A DNA stretch of 64,000 bases from Bactericera cockerelli (Eukaryota; Arthropoda; Insecta; Hemiptera; Triozidae), in contig CM044957.1 of the NCBI GenBank assembly GCA_024516035.1, positions 21,926,570 to 21,990,569 of the forward strand. Direction: 5' to 3'. Shown here piece after piece: positions 38,988 through 50,219 of the stretch. Position 1 is the stretch's first letter; each line of letters begins with the position of its first letter. The notes beneath the pieces were generated by a model that worked only from the letters and a program-made list of their open reading frames with translations, was not told the origin of the DNA and ran no database searches. A program made the translations under genes and the position numbers.

Positions 38988-40901
38988 CCGTCACGCGGGG
39001 TTACTATGACCCCTTTTTTCAATATTTTTCCTTATATCTCCGTCAGTTTTTGAGATAGATGGTCCAGAATCTAATAGAAGATAGTTTCTTTTCTCAGGAA
39101 TGTATCTATCTTTTGCTTTTGTGGCTACACTTGTTGGTTAGCCGTAAAAATGACTTTAAAAAGGGGTCAATTTTACCCCATCGAGTGGGGTATCATTGAC
39201 CCCCCCCCCCAATACTTTAGCTAGAAAACTCATTTAAAACCTGTTAGGGTTAATGTTATTAATTCCTATAATATCTATGACCCCTTTAAACCTTCTAGAG
39301 GGGTCAAAGTTGCCCCTTTGAAATTTGTTGGTCTAAATTTTAGAGAGAAAGTAATGTCATACATTTTTTTTGTCAATTTGAACATGAAAAACAAATGTTT
39401 TTTTTAAGAACAATGTAGAAATGTTTTTTTATTTTTTATTTTTATCATCAATGTGAAAAAAGAAACAAAAAGTAGGTAATTTTCAAAACCTAAACAAAAT
39501 AAACAATGTGAAACAAGAAACAAAAAGTAGGTAATTTTCAAGACCTTTGCAAAATAAAACAATCCTTTTTTTTTTTCTTTTTTTTTTTTTTTTAGTGGGG
39601 TTTAACGTCGCTTTCAACTGCCATGGTCATATCACGACGGGTGAAAAAAAAAGAAAAAAAAAAAAGAAAACAATCCTTAAATTGCACTGAATAACTATGT
39701 TATTTTCTTTTGGAGAAAATTTGGTTTTCTCATCATTAATTTTACTATTTTAAACCCATCACTTCTGCCATTTCATCCTACATAAGCCTACAACTCCTTC
39801 ACAGGAACTTTTGAATTCCATGTATAGATAAAAGCCCTTCCGTTTGTGTCCAATTCCGGCCATGGTAGTGTACCTACAACATCATTAATATGCACTCTGA
39901 AAATGTCATTTTCTTTTGGAGAAAATTTGGTTTTCTCATTATTAATTGATCTTAAACCCATCACTTCTACCATATTATCCTCTGTAATAACTTTTTGGAC
40001 TGTACATGCATACACATAAGTTTGAGTACACCTTTTTCCACCCACTACATTGACCACAATGAAATCATTTGGGCTCAGTGTATCCACACTGGTACATTGC
40101 TCCAACTCAGTGTCTAATGGAGGATTGTCCTCTGTTGGATCATAGATGCTTTCATCAGAATCTGCAACCAGCTTTGATACACCAGCAATGGCATCATCTT
40201 CATCAGAGGATGAATCAGTAATCACTACAGTTGTTTTCTTCTTGGGTGGCTCATTAACCAACTTTTTAGCCATACCTGAACGCTTTTGTGATTTTGAATG
40301 TTCTGCTACATTGAGCTGATAATAGCAGCCAGTGTTGCCAACGAGTCCAGAAAAAACCGCCTAAATGAGACTAAAAAACCGTCAAAATCCCGTCATGAAT
40401 AAAAAATTAATCTATTAATCTGATCTTAATTTTATTAATAACAGCTGATATGGGTCAGACTCTGCTATTTGATAGGGGGTCAATGTTACCCTTAGTAGGG
40501 GGGTCAATGTTGACAGCTTTTTGAAAATTTGCTCTAAATCAAAAAATATGAATGCTACAGTGTTCAAACCTTTGCCAATATTCATTAAACTAATTGAGCT
40601 AGGCTGAGGTATGGATTCCACTTTCATCAGCCTGACCATTTTTTCTGGCCCCAGAAAGTTTTTTCGTAAAAAATAATAATTGAATTTTGACTTTTTTGTC
40701 ATTTTGATTTTTGTTTTTTTATCCTTCTTTTTTTGTTGATCATGCTATATGCTGTTTGAAACTAAACACAATAAGAAACATCACAGTACCCTTAGTTTCC
40801 ACTTAAATTGGTACTTTGATGGAAAAAATTTAAATTTCCCGAACAGATTGACCCCGGGGTCAATGTTACCAACGGGGGGTCAGAATAACCCCGTGTGACG
40901 G
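38988..40901. mobile_element. TA-flanked DNA transposon with GGGGTCA motifs
   Basis: Ends CCGTCACGCGGGGTTACT and the inverted near-copy, flanked by TA. GGGGTCAATGTTACC-like motifs recur in both orientations across both ends (39,170-39,330 and 40,480-40,880). It carries the 161-residue frame below and a fragment of the 5S/tRNA SINE body at about 39,590-39,645. Confidence 0.88.
39788..40273 (-). CDS. Transposon-encoded protein, C-terminal part only
   Basis: 161 residues. The N-terminal third is basic then acidic (KKKTTVVITDSSSDEDDA), the rest a small globular region (NDFIVVNVVGGKRCTQTYVY, then FRVHINDVVGTLPWPELD). This layout recalls the C-terminal tail of transposases found in many insect DNA elements, but I cannot name the family. 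Its position inside TA-flanked inverted ends supports a transposon origin. No catalytic domain is seen upstream, so the protein is truncated or the element decayed. Confidence 0.6.
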   Translation of the reverse strand: MAKKLVNEPPKKKTTVVITDSSSDEDDAIAGVSKLVADSDESIYDPTEDNPPLDTELEQCTSVDTLSPNDFIVVNVVGGKRCTQTYVYACTVQKVITEDNMVEVMGLRSINNEKTKFSPKENDIFRVHINDVVGTLPWPELDTNGRAFIYTWNSKVPVKEL

Positions 40902-41412
40902 TACCATGTTTTAAAATACTTTGTTGAACAGGAAAAGGCATGGATTACATTTTTTGACCAAAGTATCAAAATAATTGGACAATGACAGTTTTTACATAAT
41001 AATTACCCCAAGATCACATTGGTAATCAACTGATTCAAGTTGTTAGCACATTATTGATTTTTTTTAATGTACTTATTTATTTCATTTACAATCTCCAACT
41101 TAAATAAAAAGAACTGTAATAAGTAAATTAAATGATGGGGTAAATTTCTTGGAAGTAATATGGGATGTTAGGGTTATTTGGACCAATATGTAAAACTGAA
41201 CATTTTTCCTTTTTTTTTTTCTTTTTCCATTTTTCCTAATTTTCAGTAATACTAATGTCATTAGCAAGAATGGTGTGGTTATCTGGTGAGTTCAAGAGTT
41301 TAGTACCATCAGCAAATAATGCATGATGGAATTGTAATTTTTTTTTTTACACATACTTACGGGGTTAAGCCCATTTTTGTTAAAAAAAAAAATAAAAAAA
41401 AAATAAAATTAA

Positions 41413-41562
41413 CACTTAGATGACCAGCATGGTTTTTTGTGAACTCTCTTGTGGGACCGGCGATAATACGGCTCTCCGACATTGTGTACCACCGGTGGTA
41501 CACCCGGTCCATTCTGTACGAACGTGCGTGTACCACCGGTGGTACACCCGGTCGTCTAAGTG
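41413..41562. mobile_element. piggyBac-like MITE with TTAA flanks and two identical palindromes
   Basis: Ends CACTTAGATGACC and GGTCGTCTAAGTG are inverted and flanked by TTAA on both sides. The same perfect 20-base palindrome GTGTACCACCGGTGGTACAC occurs at 41,494-41,513 and 41,528-41,547. 150 bp, non-coding. Confidence 0.92.
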
Positions 41563-41672
41563 TTAAAAAAAAAACATGATGAAAAGAATTTTCTAATCTC
41601 AACCCAAACTATGCCAAGAGCACGGACCCCAGAGCAATGACATGGTGCTTAACCAACATCAACGCATCAGCT

Positions 41673-42585
41673 CTACATGGGCCATACATCATTGAGTGTG
41701 CAGAAAAAAATATCAATACTACTAACTCTATTTCCAATGTTCTGCATTCTCTGGAGTGGGGAAAATTCACCAGTGTTGGTGTTGCTTTTATGGAGCTTGA
41801 ACATGGTCGTTAACCTGGTGTTAGCACTTCTCACTCTGAAGTTTAGGTTACCAAGTAGTTCAGGGGAATATATTTGACCATTTATTATTTTGTACAAAAA
41901 AGTGAGATTTGACACATTTCTACGGTATTCCAGAGTGACAAAATCCTGAGAATGCATGATTTCATCATAGTTGTGGCTGATGATGGGAGTTTTTAATTTA
42001 TATGCAAGCATTCTCAGGAAAGTTCGCTGAACAGCTTCTAAAGATGAAATGTGTATAGAATACTGAGGAGACCACACACTTGAGTAATATTCTAAATGTG
42101 ATCGGACATAAGCATAATATAAAATTTTGAATGTATTTGGATTAGTAGAGTCTTTTGTTTGTCTAAAAAGGAATCCCAACATTTTAAATCCTTTTTTATT
42201 AATATTATTATAGTGAGAGTTAAATTTAACGTTACGTTGGAATGTAACTCCTAAATCCTTTACTTCATCTACTCTATTCAGTGGGATGTCATTAATCTTA
42301 TAGGTACATAGATATGGATTTTTTTTATTGTAAAAGTTCATTATTTTACATTTCTTAATGTTCAGAGCTCCATAAGATTTTCCCTACACCAGGAATGCAG
42401 AAGATCAAGGGTGTCCTGAAGTATGGCAGCCTCCCGCGGACTGCTAACTCTTATAGCCATTTTGAGGTCGTCAGCGAACAACCAGCTTTGTACTTTGGGG
42501 GTAATATAGATACAATGTCATTATTAAAACCCAAAAATAGAATTCCTGAGAGGTCCCCCCCCTGAATATAGCCTGAAGTTACGTC
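41673..42585 (-). pseudogene. Jockey-like non-LTR reverse transcriptase, C-terminal part
   Basis: 222-residue frame with DEVKDLGVTFQRNVKFNSHY and SHLEYYSSVWSPQYSIHISS, ending FCTLNDVWPM. Upstream, broken frames still show the motif B region (YIQGGDLSGILFL) near 42,540. The 5' half is missing. Related to, but diverged from, the copy at 44,241-45,525. Confidence 0.88.
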
Positions 42586-43041
42586 GACTTCTTCATTTGG
42601 ATTAAAGGTATAAATAATGAAGAAAGTATAGCAGCTAGTAATGTTTAACCACTAGAGATATTAAGTTCTTCAGAATAATCAATATCAACATTAACACGGT
42701 ATACACGATGACTTGAGAAGGTAGGTAAGGGGAACAATTTTTTTCCGTACATTAAACTAATCACTGCATTGGTTTTAAAATTTTAACAGTAAACTTTCCA
42801 AAAAAAACATGGATTTAACCAACAAAGGCTGATGATATTTGGTTTGATAGCGGATTATCGTATAACGCAAACTGTCGCAAACAAACTTCATAATTTTTGA
42901 AAGTTACACATTTTTAAATAACTAATTTAAACATAATTGAATTATATTTCTTTCTTACATCGTTCATGTACCCCGATCGTGTACGCGAATACCAAGTAAA
43001 AGGAATTAAAACTAACTAACAGTCAGCCATTTTTGTAATTT

Positions 43042-46000
43042 ATTACCATAGATTAACAAGATAGATATCTAACTCCGGGTCCAAGGCTGAGGCAGGCCTT
43101 CAACTTGCCGGCCATTTTTCGTGAAGAATTTTTCACGTGAAATTTCGAAATTAACATGGGTTCTTATGGAAGATTTACCAATTTTAAATTTATTCTATCT
43201 CTGAAGGTAGAAGGTTATTTTAGTTGATTTTTTTTTGTGTTTTATTCTAAAGAATATGATTATTTCATTTTTTGCATTCGGGTGCACAAGACGATTCGTC
43301 AAAGACTTAGGAATTAATTTCTTTTCGTCAGTATTTTGCATGCAAATCTTGATAGGCATAAACAGGAAATAACTAAATTAGATGTCTAACCGAAAAGAGG
43401 TTGTAGGACAGGTATAAGACTACAAAAAGTTCCACTAAACTTATATTTTATCTCGAAGAATTACGGAGATAACCGCCATTTTGTTGTTTTTTAGACCAAA
43501 ATGACCCTCTGTCACAAGTTTGGTCAGAACTCCTAAATTATGATAGACACAATGAAATTGAAAATATTTCCAATTACTTACTTACTGCATGGCGCTACAG
43601 CCCGATGTGGGCTTTGGCCTCCCAAACAATGTCTCGCCATTCGTTCCTGTCTTTGGCTTTGTCACTCCACCCTCTGACACCCATCACATGCAAATCTTCG
43701 GTGACACAGTCTAGCCATCGCAATCTTGGTCTTCCTCTCTTCCTTGATGCGTAGATTTTGGCGTCCAGAATTTTTTTTTATTTATTCAAACTCGTGGTGT
43801 TAATTATGTTTCAATAATGATTAGTTTATTACACTTTAGAAGCAGTGCCGGATTAAGGCTGCGCGGGGCCCTTGGCATTTTCAAGGCGCGGGGCCCCAAA
43901 ATTGTACTAAGTTTTTTCTAAAATAATATTTTTAGGACCTTGAAACCAAAGCCAAGTGTTTTGGGCACTAATACATAATAGTATCCAAAACGACGTTTTT
44001 GAAATGCATTTCGAAAATGCCCAAAGACTTTTTTTCATTTAATGGTACATACTAGAATTGCACGTCTTGAAAAACAATCCAAAACATCATGATAAGTAAA
44101 TTTGACGGCGCCGCAGGCGAAATTTTTGCAAAGTTATGGGGTAAAGTACTCGGAAAATAGATTTTTTTTTTCACGGAGAAATTACTCCATTTTTATAATG
44201 TAATTAAAAAAAAAAACTTAAAAATACATAGTACATTAGCTTATTCAATAACAAAATTGAATGTGTCAATCAAATCGCTCTCTGTGCAGAGGAAGATGTC
44301 AACACCTGCATCGCTAATGATGTTCCCAAGATCCTGAATTCGCCTGATGGGGCAATGCTGAGCAATGTTTGTGTGACTTCTCTTGGTTTTGAATGTATGG
44401 CCTAGTCTTGTGTGTCTTGAGTTTATTCTAAAATTTATTTTACCTAGAAGTTCTGGAGAGTCTACTTTATTGTGAAGGATTTTAAATAGGAAAAATAGGT
44501 CTTGTAACTTTCTTCTATTTTCCAGACTCATGATGTTATTTTCTTGCATGATGTTATTATAGTCATGGTTAACAATGGGATTTTTTTGTTTGTATGCAAT
44601 TGTTCTCAGAAATTTGTGTTTCTAGGGATCTCATATGAACTTTATACTGCGGCGACCATACTATAGAACAATACTCAAGACCAGAGCGTACATAAGCATA
44701 ATAAAGTGTTTTAAGGGTATTCACATTTCTGAAATCTTGAGTATGTCTATAGAGGAAGCCTAGCAGTCTAAGGGCTTTACTTTTAATGTTCATATAATGT
44801 GTGTTGAACTTGAGATTTTGTTCAAAAGTAACACCCAAGTCCTTCATTTGATTTACTCGAATTACAGGAGTGTTGTCGAGTGTATATGTAAAGATATAGG
44901 GGTTTCTTATAGTATGGTAAGTCATCACTTTACATTTGCTCAGGTTTAGCTCCATCAGGTTATCTTGACACCAGCAATGCAGGCGCCGCAACACCTCCTG
45001 CATGATCTGTGTATCGGCTGGTCCCCGGACTCTCATGGCAATTTTAAAGTCATCAGCAAAGAGCCATCCAAAGACTTCTGGCGAGAGGGTGGTAATAATA
45101 TCATTTATAAAACAAAGGAAGAGAATACCTGAGAGATGACCACCCTGTATACAACCAGAAGGTACGTTGAACGGCTCAGATTTGATGTCATTTTTATAAC
45201 AGTTTTCTGGCCCCGGAACACATTTTAGCCTCACAACTTGCTTGCGATTGATGTGAAAGCTTTCAAGCCAGTCTAGAAGACTACCATGCACTCCAAGACC
45301 CTTAAGTTTTGAAAGTAATAGGTTGTGATTTATCCTGTCAAAACATTTACTAAAGTCTGTGTATATACAGTCTACCTGCACACCATCATCAAGAGCTGAA
45401 GACACAAACTCTGTAAATGAGACAAGATTGATTATCAGGAACATACAAAAAAATATCTTGAAAAAAACATTAAAAGCGTCGCAGGCGACTATAATGAAGA
45501 TTATTGGTAATATTATTCTTTTCAAATACGAGTAATTATATAATATTTATATATTATATAAAGAACCGCAGGCAATAGGTATAGAGATCTACCTATTTTC
45601 ATATACGTGGTCGATTTTAAGGGGGGCCCGTGGTTTTTCTTTTAACATTTTGACCAACTGGCTATGATTTTATTTAATATTGAAATCCAGAAAAACCGAC
45701 TTGAAGGGCATTCAAAAACACTTATAATTTGGGTAAGCTGCCCGAAATCCGCTAGTGTCCATGTGTAGGAGCATTACGTACCATTTCTATGGCATAATCG
45801 TGACATCCGAGGTTGAAAAATGAATTTTATCGTGACTATTCAAGATGGAAACTTGAAATTCAACATATGAACACAAAACTATACTTTTAAGTTTTTTGTA
45901 AGTTTGTCACTATTATTTACAATGTTACAGGGTGTAGCAGTGGGACCCCGTTTTGCGATTGAGCGGTTTTTCAAACTTCCAGCTCTTTTAAAGTGTAATA

Positions 46001-46598
46001 AACAAATCATTATTGCAAGACAATTAACACCACGAGTTTGGATATTTTGTTAGCTAATTGGAAATATTTTCAATTTTATTTTGTCTATCATAATTTAGGA
46101 GTTCTGACCAAACTTGGTCAGAAGGTCATTTTGGTCTAAAAAACAACAAAATGGCGGTTATCTCCGTAATGCTTCGAGATAAAATATAAGTTTAGTGGAA
46201 CTTTTTGTAGTTCTATACCTGTCCTACAACCTCTTTTCGGTTAGACATCTAATTTAGTTATTTCCTGTTTATGCCTATCAAGATTTGCATGCAAAATACT
46301 GACGAAAAGAAATGAATTCCTAAGTCTTTGACGAATCGTCTTGTGCACTCGAATGCAAAAATGAAACAACCATATTCTTTAAAATAAAAGACAAAAAAAT
46401 CAACTAAAAAGACCTTCTAACTTCAGAGATAGAATAAATTTAAAATTGGTAAATCTTCCATAAGAACCCATGTTAATTTCGAAATTTCACATGAAAAATT
46501 CTTCTCAAAAAATGGCCGCCAAGTTGAAGGCCTGCCTCAGCTCTCAACACATAAATATTGACCAGAGTTAGATATCTATCTTGTTAATCTATGGTATT
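43042..46598. repeat. 3.5-kb structure with about 600-bp inverted arms around nested elements
   Basis: 43,042-43,576 plus 43,785-43,846 matches the reverse complement of 45,996-46,598 (for example CATAGATTAACAAGATAGAT, TTTGCATGCAAATCTTGATA). The left arm is split by about 205 bases of other repeat. Between the arms lie a GCCGGATTAAGGCTGC-ended transposon fragment and a reverse-transcriptase fragment. Confidence 0.88.
44241..45525 (-). pseudogene. Jockey-like non-LTR reverse transcriptase, nearly intact C-terminal half
   Basis: Frames of 318 and 102 residues, separated by one frameshift near 44,560. Motif A is YTDFSKCFDRINH, motif B GCIQGGHLSGILFL with FINDI, motif C LFADD, then the thumb (KDLGVTFEQNLKF, SGLEYCSIVWSPQYKVH). 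The endonuclease and the early palm are absent, so it is a 5'-truncated insertion, inside the inverted-arm structure. Confidence 0.93.
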
Positions 46599-47173
46599 AC
46601 ATGATTACAGCCGTGCGGCGCACTGAGATCATTGATCTCGCGAAGTTCAAGTCCGATTTAGCTGAAATTTAGTTTGAATGTCCATTTCTTAAAAGTTGAG
46701 CTTTTTCACATTCAAATCTGACCGTCCTAATAGATCTCTGAAATGAGTCATCTTTGTACTGAACCTTTCTCATCCTGCCACGAATAATTTTTTTTTTTTT
46801 TTTCGGCGCGTGCTATTTTTTAACGAAGGGTCTATTGAAAAAAAAAGAATTTCTTTGACCATTTTGGTTGTTATCATCCCTCAAAAATTAGAACAATGAA
46901 AACAAAAGGATTTTATTTTTCCTAATGGTGTAAACAATTGTTTGTTGACAAGTCTATTGTAAGAAATGTTTTCATTATCTTTAGTTTAACCTTTTGTGTA
47001 GTACCTAACTGTAAGACATTGTTCAGAAGTGAGAAAAAGTAATCAATATTAATTATAATAATAATACATAGCTACCTAATATTTTTATTTTACCAGCACG
47101 GCCATGCCTCGCTGGAAGCACCGCGCCATACGCCTAGGCGTACCGCGGCTAGTATAGTATACCTAATATAATA

Positions 47174-47392
47174 ATAATATCGCCTTATTTATATACTGCC
47201 CGATTGGGACTATTAAAGTCCCATTATTCCAGCAGTAAGCCCAAGACATATTATTATGTGGTAAAAATCCCAATTGGGAGGATAACATAATATGTCATGT
47301 CCCAGCTGGGTTTCGAAACCACGACCTCTGGAGTCTTTGGATTCACAGAGTGCCGCCTTTACCACTGAGCTAGCGGGACAGACTTGGGCTGC
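47174..47392 (-). repeat. SINE family C, opposite-strand copy
   Basis: Matches 32,120-32,316 in reverse complement: head with GCTCAGTGGTAAAGGCGGCA and B box GTTTCGAAACCC, tail of ATT repeats. Confidence 0.85.
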
Positions 47393-49900
47393 CTTCCAGT
47401 TAAAAGACATAAGACTGTATTTTTATTGCTCTTTTTTAAATACATTAGACAGTAGTACAGTACATTAGAACAGTTTGTCAATTTTATGTTAAAAAATATC
47501 TATAGGTATATTAGGTATAATAAAAAAACCTAATAATAATAGTATTATAAATATATAATATGCATATATGTTATATTATATAATTATATAGACAATGGTT
47601 TTTCTATGTAGGATTTTAAGTATAACCTCATCAGCAGAATTATTGCCAGTTGTTTAAATTACACTTATGTCAGTGGGATAACTATAACTTTTCAGTTGAA
47701 TTACAGGTGGACTTAAGGTGGAAGGTGGACATTTCCAGCTGACTTCTGGTGGGCAAGTAGACATTTTCCTTCTAACAGTTCCAGGTGGCTGTGCTGTCTG
47801 GGACTCATCAAATATTGCTGATTTTTTTTCTCTATACATATTATCTTCTTTTATGAAAAACAGTGCACCATAACATCTATAACACATGCAACAAAAAGGC
47901 CGAAATTAATAAACATTATTGTGATACCTCTGTATCACTAAGGGCGGGATTAATAGACGTTTTTGTAATACCTCTGTGGCGCTTAGTCACGGATTGCGTA
48001 CAAAAATATCTAATATCGAAATCATACAGCTCAAAAACCTGTTCTAAATATCGTTAGTCGAATTAACACAACACAAAAATATTGAATATCGAGCGAGGTC
48101 CCCAGGCACAGTAATTCAGTAAATTAGATACACCCCTTTTCAGAAATGTATTTCAAAGAGGATGGTTCACTTTAAGATTACAAAACTGACCCTCCTGGGG
48201 CCGCCCCTGGTAATGATAAAAAACAAAGCTTATTTAAAAAGGTTTCCTCCTTGATATAATGGTATATTTATTTTAGCATTTTTCAAAATTAAAATTCGTT
48301 CTCTAGATATTTCAACTGGCTCCTTTTTTTTGGTTGACCCTGTATATTATTATTTATTATAGGTAGGTAGCACTACAAAAGGTACCTACGCCAGTAAGTT
48401 CTTTTATTATGAAAGAGAAATATGGACTAACTTTGTACACATAATTATTTGTATGTACGTGTGTTTCCGATAGTTTAAGATAAAAGTGATGTCAAAATTC
48501 GTATAGGTTCAAAGTATGTAATACACACAGAGAAAAGACTTACCTACTTACTTTACACTTCACCTCGTTTGTTTTAAGCTTTCTAATTCAGGAGTTAGAG
48601 AAGGACAATTTTTATACTTTTATGATACATCAGTGCATTGGTATGGACATGAACTTCACAACGAACAGCACCGCTATCAACAATAACTTAGCCAAAAGTA
48701 ACATAATGCTAATTGATTTCTATAAGTATACTTAGGTAGTGTACTCGTAGTAGGCAATCTAAGTTTTAACACAAATTAAGGTTACAATTATTTGAATTGT
48801 TTTTAGGAGGATAGAGGTAGTCTTTGATTTTCATTAATACGTACGTAATGGTAAATAAACAAATAAAGTCCATAATATGTTATGTATTGTGATTTAGAAG
48901 GGAGAAAAAAAATTCTTACTGCTAGTTCCTACATAGATATTTTTTATATTATTTACATTATACCTACATTAGAATATTCCTTATACTATCCATAAGTTTA
49001 CTATAATTATAATCTACTAAAAGGTTCACAATGAAAGTCTTGTTTACCAGATGGCTCACAGTTATTAATAGATATTTTTTTTAATGGTTAAGCCTATTGT
49101 GAAACTCATGATGACACAAATTATCTTCAATTTTTTTCAATTGCTCATACCCTTCATATACTTTATAAAGGCTTAAACAAACAGGCACCAAAAACAAGAG
49201 CTCAAGCATATTGTTTATTTTGTACTCCGATGATTTAAGGTAGTTCTGAGGAAGTAGATAATCTCTCTATCAAACTAATTTGGTAGGTGGTTGTTTTGTG
49301 TTAACAGCTGAAGATTTAAAAAGAATATAGAAACCTACGTACTAGAATCAATTTGAAATTCTTATGCACCTTTTAAAAAGTCATTTACTCGTTAGTTTTC
49401 TTAATTAACATACATGAAAGAGTACATTTATATTATAATAAATAATTTTATATCTAGTAATTATTATATTTGGAGTTACTTATTAAAAAATTCAACACAA
49501 GTCCTTGAAAATTCTTTGTACGGTCATTAAGGAAATAATTATCGTTATTGGTTCATTAAAAATTATATCACTAATTTCGAAAAATTCAATGATTCCAGGA
49601 ATTAGTTTAACTTTTCCTTTTAATTAAAAGGTTATCGTTTTAAGTATTAGAACTTTTTGGCTCAGTTATAGATAGGTAGATATGTTTGTATCTGTGCATG
49701 TAGGCAGCAGTTTAAACAAATATACTATATCTTTATTATTAAGTGAAAAAATATATATTATATCTGTACTATTTAGGTGTTGTTGAGATCTCTTAGATTC
49801 CGTAGAAGGAAATCCAGTGTTTACGATGGCCCACCTTTGTTTAGTTGAGGGTAAGAAAACATGGAAAGTGTTAAAGCTTCGATATTTTATCAATAGTTAT
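47393..49900. other. AT-rich intergenic stretch
   Basis: Only a MITE-like fragment at 48,150-48,345 is recognisable. A 77-codon minus-strand frame at 47,654-47,887 has no features I recognise, and I do not call it. Low repeat density makes this one of the more unique parts of the window. Confidence 0.4.
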
Positions 49901-49921
49901 TGCACTGCTTTACGAGTTTCA

Positions 49922-50131
49922 TGGAGTCATAGCCTTGTACATGACATTGTAGAAAACAATGATCAAAGTTGGGATTGCGTAGAAGATGACGACATCCCAA
50001 CATTTATCCCAAAAATGGCTAAAGCTTTGGTAGTTTTCAAGTGATAAAAAGCGGCTCATTGGATTGGGTTCTTGGTACATTGGAAACTGCTGTAACTTGG
50101 CATATAATCTCAAGGCCACAAGCCACTGGAA
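49922..50131 (-). CDS. Possible 3'-terminal exon of an unidentified membrane protein
   Basis: A strong acceptor (TTTTTTCTTTTCCAG) is followed by about 69 codons beginning WLVALRLYAKLQQFP, ending with a hydrophobic stretch VVIFYAIPTLIIVFYNVMYK and a stop soon after. Placement of the acceptor, one predicted membrane helix and the low repeat content support a real exon, but no family is recognised and no partner exon was found. A chance open frame is possible. Confidence 0.3.
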
Positions 50132-50219
50132 AAGAAAAAATAAGAAAATAAAATATATACTGCCAATCATGGACATAATACTTCCTCGTGATTGGTTCAA
50201 ATTGTATACACTTGGCAAT

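Noticed and set aside
47654..47887. 77-codon minus-strand frame as an upstream stan exon
   Set aside because: It ends in a stop codon with no donor, shows no signal peptide and no similarity to the N-terminus of the family.
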